From: Sphingomonas bacterium
GTDB lineage: Bacteria; Pseudomonadota; Alphaproteobacteria; Sphingomonadales; Sphingomonadaceae
DNA: 35,739 nt
Direction of reading: 5' to 3'
Assembly (NCBI GenBank): GCA_030149245.1
Contig: JASBRX010000004.1
Coordinates: 1-35,739 of the forward strand
Of this stretch, positions 15,835 through 23,303 are shown one piece after another. A model generated the notes under the pieces. The model saw only the letters and a program-made list of their open reading frames with translations. It was not told the origin of the DNA and made no database searches. The translations under genes were made by a program, and so were the position numbers. Every line of letters starts with the position of its first letter. Position 1 is the first letter of the stretch.

Positions 15835-17148
15835 TCACGCCTCCGGGTAGATCGGGAAGCGTTCGCACAGCGCGCGGACGCGCAGCTTGACGGCGGCTTC
15901 GACCTCGGGGTCGCCGGCTTCGCCCTTGGTGCGCAGCCCTTCCAGCACATCGGCGATCATGTTGCCGATCTCACGGAACTCGGCGACGCCGAAGCCGCGC
16001 GTCGTGCCGGCGGGCGATCCGACGCGGATGCCGCTGGTCTTGGTCGGGGGCAGCGGATCGTTGGGAATGCCGTTCTTGTTGCAGGTGATGCCGGCGCGCT
16101 CCAGCGCCTCGTCGGCATCCTTGCCGGTGACGCCGAGCGGGGTGAGGTCGATCAGCGCGAGGTGGGTGTCGGTGCCGCCCGAGACGACTGCCGCGCCGCG
16201 TTCCTTGAGCGTCGCAGCCAGCACCTTCGCATTCTCGACCACTGCCGAGATATAGCCCTTGTAACCGGGCTGCAGCGCTTCGCCGAACGCAACCGCCTTG
16301 GCCGCGATCACGTGCATCAGCGGGCCGCCCTGCATGCCGGGGAACACCGCCGAGTTGAACTTCTTGGCCAGCGCCTCGTCATTGGTGAGGATCATGCCGC
16401 CGCGCGGCCCGCGCAGCGTCTTGTGCGTGGTCGTCGTCGCGACATGGGCATGCGGGAAGGGCGAGGGATGCTGGCCAGCCGCGACGATGCCGCTGAAATG
16501 CGCCATGTCGACCATGAACAACGCATCGACCTTGTCCGCGATCGCGCGGAACCGGGCGAAATCGATCACACGCGGATAGGCCGAACCGCCCGCGATGATC
16601 AGGCGCGGCTTGTGCTCCAGCGCCAGCGCCTCGACCGCGTCATAGTCGATCAGGTGGGTGACCGGATCGACGCCATATTGGACCGCGTTGAACCACTTGC
16701 CGCTCATCGCCGCCTTGGCGCCGTGCGTCAGGTGGCCGCCGGCATCGAGGCTCATGCCCAGGATCGTGTCGCCCGGCTTGACCAGCGCAAGCATCACCGC
16801 GCCATTGGCCTGCGCGCCCGAGTGCGGCTGAACATTCGCGAAGCCGCAGCCGAACAGCTGCTTGGCGCGCTCGATCGCCAGTGTCTCGACCGTGTCGGAC
16901 GGGTGGCAGCCCTGATAGTAACGCTTGCCCGGATAGCCCTCGGCGTACTTGTTGGTGAACACGCTGCCCTGCGCTTCGAGCACCGCTTTCGACACGATGT
17001 TTTCCGAGGCGATCAGTTCGATTTGATATTGCTCGCGCTCGAGCTCTTCGCGCACGCCGGCGAAGACCGCTGGGTCGGCATCGGCAAGGTTGCGGGTGAA
17101 AAAGCCGTCGGGCTGAACCTGGGCGAGCGTCTGGGGGTTGGTGCTCAT
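15835..17148 (-). CDS. glyA: Serine hydroxymethyltransferase
   Basis: This 437-residue PLP enzyme converts serine and tetrahydrofolate to glycine and 5,10-methylene-tetrahydrofolate. Landmarks are [11 protein letters not shown] near residue 43, [16 protein letters not shown] at 66-81, MVDMAHFSG at 212-220 and the PLP lysine K243 in [17 protein letters not shown]. The length is slightly above the bacterial norm because of a short N-terminal extension before the conserved core. It lies in the rpiB-glyA-nrdR-trmJ neighbourhood, although a DUF3429 gene on the other strand now separates it from rpiB. No riboswitch-like structure is recognisable upstream. Confidence 0.98.
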   Translation of the reverse strand: MSTNPQTLAQVQPDGFFTRNLADADPAVFAGVREELEREQYQIELIASENIVSKAVLEAQGSVFTNKYAEGYPGKRYYQGCHPSDTVETLAIERAKQLFGCGFANVQPHSGAQANGAVMLALVKPGDTILGMSLDAGGHLTHGAKAAMSGKWFNAVQYGVDPVTHLIDYDAVEALALEHKPRLIIAGGSAYPRVIDFARFRAIADKVDALFMVDMAHFSGIVAAGQHPSPFPHAHVATTTTHKTLRGPRGGMILTNDEALAKKFNSAVFPGMQGGPLMHVIAAKAVAFGEALQPGYKGYISAVVENAKVLAATLKERGAAVVSGGTDTHLALIDLTPLGVTGKDADEALERAGITCNKNGIPNDPLPPTKTSGIRVGSPAGTTRGFGVAEFREIGNMIADVLEGLRTKGEAGDPEVEAAVKLRVRALCERFPIYPEA

Positions 17149-17283
17149 CGCGCGGATCCTTTATCAAGTGGCCGCCGACGGGCAGGTGCGGGCGACCTGT
17201 CGCGCACGCCCTTATGCGCTTGGCCGCGATTAGGCCAGATGCGATTGTTGCATGGCGTGCCAAGAAGCTGTTGAAAGCGGTCC

Positions 17284-17757
17284 ATGGCCGATCCTGACTC
17301 CCCCGCCGCGCTTCCCGCTACCGCTCGCCTGCTGGGGCTGGCCGGATTGTTGCCGCAGCTGGCCGCGCTGGGTGCGGTGCTGGTCGGGCCGGAGGCGTGG
17401 TTCTTTCCGGCGCTGGCGAGCGGCTATCTCTATGCCGTGCTGATCTTCAGCTTTCTGGGCGGCACCTGGTGGGGGCTGGCGGCGCGGAGCGCGCAGCCGC
17501 CGGTCTGGACCTATGTGCTCGCGGTGCTGCCGTCGCTGATCGCATTGGCGAGCGCGGTGCCGTGGATGACGGGCGATCCGTGGCCACAGCCGTCGTTGAT
17601 GCTGATCGGGACGCTGATCCTGCTGTCGCCGCTGGTCGACCGCGCGCTGACGCGGGCGGGGATGGCGCCGGGGTGGTGGCTGGGCCTGCGCGTGCAGCTG
17701 TCGGTCGGGCTGGGCCTGACGACACTGGTGCTGGGGATCGTGCCAGCGCCTTATTAG
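17284..17757 (+). CDS. DUF3429 family membrane protein
   Basis: This 157-residue protein has five hydrophobic segments (about residues 14-35, 41-60, 73-93, 102-120 and 130-153) and the FSFLGGTWWGLA motif near residues 55-67 typical of DUF3429 proteins. The family is widespread in proteobacteria and has no established function. The ATG at 17284 starts 135 bases from the divergent glyA. The gene is opposite in strand to its neighbours glyA and rpiB and is followed by a composite repeat. Confidence 0.85.
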   Translation: MADPDSPAALPATARLLGLAGLLPQLAALGAVLVGPEAWFFPALASGYLYAVLIFSFLGGTWWGLAARSAQPPVWTYVLAVLPSLIALASAVPWMTGDPWPQPSLMLIGTLILLSPLVDRALTRAGMAPGWWLGLRVQLSVGLGLTTLVLGIVPAPY

Positions 17758-17783
17758 GCAACATCGATATCCGCCACATTCCG

Positions 17784-17950
17784 CCCCTCCCTGCAAGGGA
17801 GGGGTCGGGGGTGGGTGCGCGCGTCGGCGCGCCGAACAGGCTCAAACCGACCGCGCGGCAGAAAAGCAGCAATCGAGGCATCGAGCCTCGCTTGCCGCTA
17901 AACCCACCCCTTGCCCCTCCCTTTCAGGGAGGGGGAATTGAGGGTCGATT
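17784..17950. repeat. Composite palindromic element, copy A
   Basis: The element is bounded by the hairpins CCCCTCCCTGCAAGGGAGGGG and CCCCTCCCTTTCAGGGAGGGG. Between them lie GGGTGGGTGCGCGCG, a hairpin GAGGCATCGAGCCTC, and AACCCACCCC. The outer GTGGGT/ACCCAC blocks pair with each other. A closely matching copy in inverted orientation is at 20939-21103; the right-hand 66 or so bases are identical between copies and the match continues into a GGTCGAT tail. Open frames inside it are repeat-derived. Confidence 0.9.
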
Positions 17951-17955
17951 GAGCC

Positions 17956-18393
17956 TTAGATTTTCGGCGTGGTCAGCTTGTCGACGCGGCGCTGGTGGCG
18001 GTCGCCGCCGAACTCCGTCTCGAGGAAGGCGGTGACGCACGCCTTGGCCATTTCGACGCCGATCAGTCGCGCGCCCATCGCAATGACATTAGCGTCGTTA
18101 TGCTCACGCGCGAGGGTGGCGGAGAGCGGTTCGGAGACCAGGGCGCAGCGCGCGGCGGGGTTGCGGTTGACCGCGATCGAGATGCCGATGCCGCTGCCGC
18201 ACAGCGCGATCCCGCGCTCGGCGCTGCCATCGGCGATCACCGCGGCGAGCTTGTAGCCATAATCGGGATAGTCGACGCTGGCACCGCTGTCCGGGCCGAG
18301 ATCCGCGACGTCATGGCCGGCATCGCGCAGCCACGCGACCAGCGCGGCCTTGAGATCGATCGCGGCGTGATCGGAGGCGATGGCAATGCGCAT
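17956..18393 (-). CDS. rpiB: Ribose-5-phosphate isomerase B
   Basis: This 145-residue RpiB/LacA-B family sugar-phosphate isomerase interconverts ribose 5-phosphate and ribulose 5-phosphate. Visible features are IASDHAAIDLK at residues 5-15, the catalytic cysteine C65 in GIALCGSGIGISIAVNR, and the conserved HNDANVIAMGARLIG segment (EHNDAN). The length is normal. It is on the same strand as glyA and nrdR, its usual neighbours, but is separated from glyA by the DUF3429 gene and a composite repeat. Confidence 0.96.
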   Translation of the reverse strand: MRIAIASDHAAIDLKAALVAWLRDAGHDVADLGPDSGASVDYPDYGYKLAAVIADGSAERGIALCGSGIGISIAVNRNPAARCALVSEPLSATLAREHNDANVIAMGARLIGVEMAKACVTAFLETEFGGDRHQRRVDKLTTPKI

Positions 18394-18497
18394 GAGAAGC
18401 GGTTCCGGCGTTGAGATAAAGCGATGCGGCTCTGTATTGCAGCGGCGCGCGAATGGCTACACCATAGGGCGAGCCTGGCTTGAGTGGAGTAGTAAGC

Positions 18498-18956
18498 GTG
18501 CGGGTGATGATGGTGGTGGGTGCGGCGGCATTGCTGGCGGGATGCGGCGCGAAGCTGGACAATGCGCAGGAAGCGGCGCTGGTCGAGAATGCGATCGCCA
18601 ATGCCGAAGCAGTAGCCGAAAATGTGACGCGCGAGGCGCGGCGCGACATTCTGGCCGAACGCGCGCCCGAACGCGACGCATGGGTCGGCAAATGGATCGG
18701 CGTCGAAGGTCTGATGCTGGAGATCGCCAAGGGTGACGAACCGGGTCGCTATCGTATCCTGAACAAGTGGAACCTCGATCAGTCCGAGCCCGGTGCCTAT
18801 GACGGACGGGCCAGCGCCAAGGGTATCGTGTTCCGGCGCGGTGATGCGCGGATCGAGCTGGTCGCGGGCGATGGTGACGCGACGGGCATGAAGTGGCTGG
18901 CGGGGAAGACGGATTGCCTGATCGTCGCGCCGGGTGAGGGGTATTGCCGCGACTGA
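18498..18956 (+). CDS. Small lipoprotein of unknown function
   Basis: The protein has 152 residues from the GTG at 18498, which has GGAG eight bases upstream; the frame is also open from a TTG at 18480. The N-terminus MRVMMVVGAAALLAGC is a lipoprotein signal with lipobox LAGC. The mature part begins with a helical, alanine/glutamate-rich stretch and continues with a compact domain (WVGKWIGVEGLMLEIAKG...RYRILNKWNLDQ...YDGRASAKGIVFRRG). This resembles small periplasmic lipocalin-like or 'WxGxW' proteins, but no family is assigned. It ends 94 bases before btaA, so cotranscription is possible but not evident. Confidence 0.8.
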   Translation: MRVMMVVGAAALLAGCGAKLDNAQEAALVENAIANAEAVAENVTREARRDILAERAPERDAWVGKWIGVEGLMLEIAKGDEPGRYRILNKWNLDQSEPGAYDGRASAKGIVFRRGDARIELVAGDGDATGMKWLAGKTDCLIVAPGEGYCRD

Positions 18957-18958
18957 TC

Positions 18959-18997
18959 CATGACGCTTGCATGACGGTCAGCGTCACGCGGCTGACA
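18959..18997. promoter_or_regulatory. TGAC/GTCA-rich region upstream of btaA
   Basis: CATGACG occurs twice with an 11-base period (18959-18965 and 18970-18976). On the minus strand this reads CGTCATG-type repeats resembling the half-sites of a Pho box (CTGTCAT, 11-base period). TGACG/CGTCA (from 18972) and GTCAGC/GCTGAC form overlapping inverted repeats. Orientation relative to btaA is opposite to the classical Pho box, so the assignment is tentative. Confidence 0.35.
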
Positions 18998-19050
18998 CGT
19001 AACCGCCATAAGCGCGCCTCGGGGAGCATGTTCCCCCGGGAGCCGATTTG

Positions 19051-20286
19051 ATGGGTTCGAATGCCAGCCAGCCACGCAACGGGGCTGTCCGCAATGCCGT
19101 CCACCGCCATGAGCATCTGAGCAAGGAAGGGCTGCTGGAGCGCGCCTTTACCTTTGCGTTCCGCGGGCTGGTCTATGCGCAGATCTGGGAAGATCCCGAG
19201 GTCGATATGGAGGCGTTGGCGATCACGCCCGATTGCCATATCGTCACGATTGCGAGCGGCGGGTGCAACGTGCTGTCGTACCTGACCGCCAACCCGGCGA
19301 AGATCACCGCGGTCGACCTCAACACCGCCCATATTGCGCTCAACAAGCTGAAGCGCGCGGCAGCGATCCATCTGCCCGATCATGCCGCGTTCCACCGCTT
19401 CTTCGCGCAGGCCAACCGGCCGGAGAATGTCGCCGCCTATAAGCAGTGGCTGCGCCCGCATCTCGACGACGCGACGCGGCGCTATTGGGAGGGCCGCGAT
19501 CTGGCCGGGCGGCGGCGGATCAAGGGCTTTGCCGGGGGCTTTTACAAGCGCGGGCTGCTCGGCGGGTTCATCGGCGCGGCGCATCTGCTGGCCAAGCTGT
19601 ATCGCATCGACCCGCGCGAACTGCTCGCCGCGAAGAGCGTCGAGGAGCAGCGCGCGATTTTCGAGACGCGGCTTGCGCCGGTGTTCGACAAGAAGTTCGT
19701 GCGCTGGCTGATCGACCAGCCGGCGTCGCTGTTCGGCCTGGGCATTCCGCCGGCGCAATATGAGGCGTTGGCGGGGGACGATCCGCGCGGGATTGGCGCG
19801 GTGCTGCGCGGACGGCTGGAGAAGCTTGCCTGCGATTTCGACCTGTCGGACAATTATTTCGCGTGGCAGGCGTTCGGGCGCGGCTATGGCGAAGGCGCCG
19901 ACGCGCCGTTGCCGCCATACCTGCGCGCGGCGAACTACGACATGGTCCGCGAACGCGCCGAGCGGGTTGAGGTGCGGCACCAGAATTTCGTCGACTATCT
20001 CGATTCGATGCCCGATGGGTCGCTCGACCGCTATATCCTGCTCGATGCGCAGGACTGGATGACCGATGCGCAGCTGACGCGGCTGTGGACCGCGATCACG
20101 CGGACCGCGAAGCCGGGTGCGCGCGTGCTGTTCCGCACCGCCGCCGCGCCGACGCTGTTGCCAGGCCGCGTGCCGGACGCGATCCTCGACCGCTGGGACT
20201 ATGCCGAGACCGAGTCGCTGGACTTTACCGCGCGCGACCGTTCGGCCATTTATGGCGGCGTGCACCTCTACCGCCTCAAGCCGTGA
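19051..20286 (+). CDS. btaA: BtaA-like S-adenosylmethionine:diacylglycerol 3-amino-3-carboxypropyltransferase (DUF3419)
   Basis: This 411-residue DUF3419 protein matches BtaA, which transfers the aminocarboxypropyl group of SAM to diacylglycerol, the first step of betaine lipid (DGTS) synthesis. FAFRGLVYAQIWEDPEVDMEAL, IASGGCNVLSYL near residue 68 and AVDLNTAHIALNKLK are typical. FVDYLDSMPDGSLDRYILLDAQDWM lies in the C-terminal part. The ATG at 19051 is preferred over a TTG three bases earlier. The next gene encodes a BtaB-like methyltransferase that overlaps by 4 bases, giving the same btaA-btaB pair as in Rhodobacter sphaeroides. Confidence 0.9.
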   Translation: MGSNASQPRNGAVRNAVHRHEHLSKEGLLERAFTFAFRGLVYAQIWEDPEVDMEALAITPDCHIVTIASGGCNVLSYLTANPAKITAVDLNTAHIALNKLKRAAAIHLPDHAAFHRFFAQANRPENVAAYKQWLRPHLDDATRRYWEGRDLAGRRRIKGFAGGFYKRGLLGGFIGAAHLLAKLYRIDPRELLAAKSVEEQRAIFETRLAPVFDKKFVRWLIDQPASLFGLGIPPAQYEALAGDDPRGIGAVLRGRLEKLACDFDLSDNYFAWQAFGRGYGEGADAPLPPYLRAANYDMVRERAERVEVRHQNFVDYLDSMPDGSLDRYILLDAQDWMTDAQLTRLWTAITRTAKPGARVLFRTAAAPTLLPGRVPDAILDRWDYAETESLDFTARDRSAIYGGVHLYRLKP

Positions 20287-20933
20287 CAGCGGATGCCGGT
20301 CATGCCGGGCGCATGGACGCGGTCTATGCGATGCAGCGGCACATCTATGACGCGACGCGCAAATATTATCTGCTGGGGCGCGACCGGCTGATCGAACAGC
20401 TCGCGCCCCCGCCGGGGGGCACGGTGCTGGAGGTCGGATGCGGGACCGCGCGGAACCTGATCGTCGCCGCACGGCGCTGGCCGAATGCGCGTTTCTATGG
20501 CGTCGACATCTCCGAAGCGATGCTGGAGACGGCGCGGGCCAAGGTGGCCAAGGCCGGGCTGTCGGACCGGATCGTGCTGGCGCAGGGCGATGCGACGGCG
20601 TTCGATCCGCAGACTCTGTTCGGGGTCGCCGCGTTCGACCGGGTGTTTGCGAGCTACACGCTGTCGATGATCCCCGATTGGGTCGGCGCGATCGCACAGG
20701 GGGCGCGGGTGCTGGCGCCCGGCGGCACGCTGCACATCGTCGATTTCGGGCAACAGGAGCGGATGCCGCGCTGGTGGCGGCGGATGCTGTTCGGGTGGCT
20801 CGACCGGTTTCACGTCACGCCCCGCCGCGAGCTGCCGGTGGCGCTGCGCCATGTCAGCCGCGAGCAGGGGCGCGCGTTCGGGTTCGAGACGCTGCTGCGC
20901 GGCTATGCCTGGGCCGGAACGATCCGGGCCTAG
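20283..20933 (+). CDS. btaB: BtaB-like SAM-dependent N-methyltransferase
   Basis: This 216-residue class I methyltransferase has motif I VLEVGCGTARNLI at residues 48-60, an acidic loop YGVDISEAML near 72-81 and FDRVFASYTLSMIPDW near 118-133. Its position, overlapping btaA by GTGA, indicates BtaB, which adds three methyl groups to diacylglycerylhomoserine to make DGTS. The GTG at 20283 is chosen because of the coupled stop/start; an in-frame ATG at 20313 (MDAVYAMQRHIYD) is the alternative. A composite repeat follows immediately. Confidence 0.87.
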   Translation: MTADAGHAGRMDAVYAMQRHIYDATRKYYLLGRDRLIEQLAPPPGGTVLEVGCGTARNLIVAARRWPNARFYGVDISEAMLETARAKVAKAGLSDRIVLAQGDATAFDPQTLFGVAAFDRVFASYTLSMIPDWVGAIAQGARVLAPGGTLHIVDFGQQERMPRWWRRMLFGWLDRFHVTPRRELPVALRHVSREQGRAFGFETLLRGYAWAGTIRA

Positions 20934-20938
20934 GTTGT

Positions 20939-21103
20939 ATCGACCTTCAATTCCCCTCCCTGAAAGGGAGGGGCAAGGGGTGGGTTTAGCGGCAAGCGAG
21001 GCTCGATGCCTCGATTGCCGCTGTTTTGCCGCCCGGCCAATATGAGTCTGTTCGGCGCGCAGACGCGCGCACCCACCCCCGACCCCTCCCTTTCAGGGAG
21101 GGG
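20939..21103. repeat. Composite palindromic element, copy B (inverted relative to copy A)
   Basis: Read on the minus strand this matches 17784-17950 almost throughout: CCCCTCCCTTTCAGGGAGGGG at one end, GGGTGGGTGCGCGCG, a GAGGCATCGAGCCTC hairpin, AACCCACCCC, the second CCCTCCC hairpin, then a GGTCGAT tail. The main differences lie in about 40 bases of the centre. It occupies the gap between btaB and the convergent lipoprotein gene. Confidence 0.9.
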
Positions 21104-21129
21104 AGTGATGCGCTGCATGTCGATCCAGC

Positions 21130-21711
21130 CTAGTCCTTCCAGCCCCACGGCATCGGCGGAGTCGCGATCGGCTGGGTCAGGTCGAACTCCACCCGGAAAT
21201 GGCGGCCGGGGCGACGCAGTTCATAGGCGAAGCGTGTCGGCGTCACCTCCATCGCCCAGATATTGGTGACCGAAACGGCACGATCATTGGCGCGGAACAG
21301 CGCGATCGAGTCGGCGTCGACCGGAAAATCCTGCCGCTCCGCCGTGCCGGGCGTGGCGGTGTCGCCGCCATACAGGGTCAGCACGTCGCTGGTGCCATCC
21401 TGATGCCGGTGGTCGTGCTTGAGGCGCACTCCGGTCGCGGTGCGGGTGAGGATCCAGGTGCGCGAGCGATCTTCGCCGACATGAAAGGGGATGCGGATGC
21501 GGTCCGGCTCGCACGCGGCAACATGCATCACCAAAGCCTGGCTGGCGAAGCTCACGTCCGCCGCATCGGTGGTCACGACGCGCCCGGCATAGGCCTTGCC
21601 GCAATGTCCCGCGATGGCCTGCATGAAGCGGTCCTGCGGGTCGGGCGCCCGGCCCTGCCCCGCGCAGCCGGTCAGCGCGAGTGCGGCGGTGGCGAGGAGG
21701 ATCGCCCTCAC
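21130..21711 (-). CDS. Lipoprotein of unknown function
   Basis: This 193-residue protein begins at GTG (21709-21711), overlapping the SDR stop by 4 bases. The N-terminus VRAILLATAALALTGCAG is a lipoprotein signal with lipobox LTGC. The mature protein has two cysteines and a likely beta-rich domain with RIPFHVGEDRSRTWILTRTATGVRLKHDHRHQDG and FRANDRAVSVTNIWAMEV. The pattern recalls a conserved but uncharacterised sphingomonad lipoprotein family. The same frame runs on into the SDR gene but without coding character. It is coupled to the SDR, suggesting cotranscription. Confidence 0.8.
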   Translation of the reverse strand: MRAILLATAALALTGCAGQGRAPDPQDRFMQAIAGHCGKAYAGRVVTTDAADVSFASQALVMHVAACEPDRIRIPFHVGEDRSRTWILTRTATGVRLKHDHRHQDGTSDVLTLYGGDTATPGTAERQDFPVDADSIALFRANDRAVSVTNIWAMEVTPTRFAYELRRPGRHFRVEFDLTQPIATPPMPWGWKD

Positions 21712-22478
21712 TTGCCGCCGCGCGCCTGTTTGCGCATCGACCCGCGCATGAAGCGCGATGCGAACCACATGCGGCGCGCGGTCTTGCCGACCAGGGTGTG
21801 TAGCTGATCGCCATGCACCGCTTCCCAGGCAAGGCGGGCGGCTTCCTCCACCGGGGTGAATTCGAGCCGTGCCGCCTTCACCCGTTCGCGCATCGTCGAA
21901 TTGCTGCCCACGGGCAGGCCGTCGAGGATCGCGGTATCGATGAAGCTGGGCAGCAGCGCGCGCACGCGAATGCCGTCGGCGACCCATTCGGCGTCGAGCG
22001 ATTCGGTAAAGCCGCGCACGGCAAACTTGGTCGCCGAATAGATCGCGACCCCGCCCGTGCCATAGATGCCTGCTGCCGAAGCCGTGTTGAGCAGGCAGCC
22101 ACCCGAGACCTTGAGGTAGCGATGCCCGGCATGCGCGCCCCACACCACACCCATCAGGTTGATGTCGACGCAGCGTTGCAGCTCATCCACCGGCGTGTCG
22201 GCGAACACGCCGCCAACGCCGATCCCGGCATTGTTGAACAGCACGTCGATCCGCCCGGATACCGCCGCGAACTCCGCCAGTGCGCTATCCCAGGCCGCGC
22301 GGTCGCGCACGTCGAGCAGGTGCGTCGAGACCGGTGCATCGCCCAGCAACGCGGCGGTTTCGGCCATCCCGGCCTCGCTGATATCGGCAAGGCCGACGCG
22401 CCAGCCGCGCGCGGAGAAGTAGCGCGCAACCGCGCGGCCAATCCCCGAACCGCCGCCGGTGATGAAGATCGCCTGCAT
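21708..22478 (-). CDS. Short-chain dehydrogenase/reductase (SDR) family oxidoreductase
   Basis: This 256-residue classical SDR has the cofactor motif TGGGSGIG at residues 7-14, NNAG at 82-85, catalytic S134 (NTASAAGIYG), Y147 and K151 (YSATK). The substrate is unknown; the acidic residue after the second strand (LADIS) favours NAD(H). The ATG at 22476-22478 is supported by AGGAGG upstream; the frame extends 13 codons further without support. It is followed by a coupled lipoprotein gene and is divergent from an ABC importer. Confidence 0.93.
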   Translation of the reverse strand: MQAIFITGGGSGIGRAVARYFSARGWRVGLADISEAGMAETAALLGDAPVSTHLLDVRDRAAWDSALAEFAAVSGRIDVLFNNAGIGVGGVFADTPVDELQRCVDINLMGVVWGAHAGHRYLKVSGGCLLNTASAAGIYGTGGVAIYSATKFAVRGFTESLDAEWVADGIRVRALLPSFIDTAILDGLPVGSNSTMRERVKAARLEFTPVEEAARLAWEAVHGDQLHTLVGKTARRMWFASRFMRGSMRKQARGGK

Positions 22479-22498
22479 GACGCCCCCTCCTGTATATT

Positions 22499-22527
22499 TT
22501 GACCTAGCGTGGATCATTCCTCACAAT
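22499..22527 (+). promoter_or_regulatory. Candidate promoter of the osmolyte/ergothioneine-type ABC importer
   Basis: TTGACC at 22499-22504 and CACAAT at 22522-22527 are separated by 17 bases. Transcription would start only a few bases before the ATG at 22536, implying a nearly leaderless mRNA; no ribosome-binding site is visible, in agreement. A GTG at 22509 would lie inside this promoter. Confidence 0.35.
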
Positions 22528-22535
22528 GCGCTGCG

Positions 22536-23303
22536 ATGCCAGCACAAACCGGTCCCGCCATTGCCCTGAGCAACGTTTCCAAGGCATTTGGCGGTACGAT
22601 CGCGCTCGATTCCGTGTCGCTGACCATCGCAGCGGGCAGCTTCGTCGCGCTGGTCGGCCAATCGGGATCGGGAAAATCCACGCTTCTCAAGACGATAAAC
22701 CGTCTGGTCGCGCCGGACCACGGCAGCGTGACCATCGATGACGCGCCGGTCGATGACGCGGCGGCGCATCTGCTTCGCCGCCGGATCGGATATGTATTTC
22801 AGTCGATTGGGCTGTTTCCGCACATGAGTGTCGCGGAGAATATCGCGATCGGCCTGCGCATCGCCGGCCCGCGCGACACGGGCGCGCGAGTCGCAGAGCT
22901 GCTGACGCTGGTCGATCTGCCGGGCGAAATCGCGGAGCGGATGCCCGACCAGCTGTCGGGCGGGCAGCGCCAGCGGGTCGGCGTGGCGCGTGCGCTGGCA
23001 ACCGCACCGGGGTGCCTGTTGATGGACGAACCGTTCGGCGCGCTCGATCCCGTCACCCGCGACGAGCTGGGCCGCGCGGTGCGCGCGCTGCACGACCGGC
23101 TGGGGCTGACCACGGTCATGGTGACGCATGACATGGCGGAGGCGCTGTTGCTCGCCGACCGCGTGCTGGTGATGCAGGCCGGGCGGATCGTGGCCGATGC
23201 GAGCCCCGCGGCACTTGCGCGCGGCGAGGGTGGGCCGGAGGCGCAGGCGCTGATCGCCGTGCCGATGCGCCAGGCCGACGCGCTTGAGGCGCTGAAGGCA
23301 TGA
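22536..23303 (+). CDS. ABC transporter ATP-binding protein, quaternary-amine/ergothioneine uptake type
   Basis: This 255-residue nucleotide-binding protein has Walker A GQSGSGKST at 41-49, signature LSGGQRQRVG at 140-149, Walker B LLMDEP at 161-166, and the switch histidine in VMVTHDMAEAL. It is close to OpuCA/ProV-type ATPases but lacks the C-terminal CBS pair. The ATG at 22536 is chosen because a good promoter overlaps the earlier in-frame GTG (22509). Its stop overlaps the start of the fused permease-binding-protein gene by 4 bases. Energy coupling for that importer is inferred. Confidence 0.92.
   Translation: MPAQTGPAIALSNVSKAFGGTIALDSVSLTIAAGSFVALVGQSGSGKSTLLKTINRLVAPDHGSVTIDDAPVDDAAAHLLRRRIGYVFQSIGLFPHMSVAENIAIGLRIAGPRDTGARVAELLTLVDLPGEIAERMPDQLSGGQRQRVGVARALATAPGCLLMDEPFGALDPVTRDELGRAVRALHDRLGLTTVMVTHDMAEALLLADRVLVMQAGRIVADASPAALARGEGGPEAQALIAVPMRQADALEALKA

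Noticed and set aside
17149..17283. Possible glycine- or SAM-type riboswitch before glyA
   Set aside because: The 135-base divergent region shows no conserved riboswitch core or convincing long-range pairing.
18457..20697. 746-codon open frame on the minus strand
   Set aside because: It is antisense to btaA/btaB and the lipoprotein gene, rich in Arg, Pro and Ala, and without any family motif.
22509..22535. GTG at 22509 as start of the ABC ATPase gene
   Set aside because: It lies inside a well-spaced TTGACC-17-CACAAT promoter, and the nine extra residues add nothing conserved.
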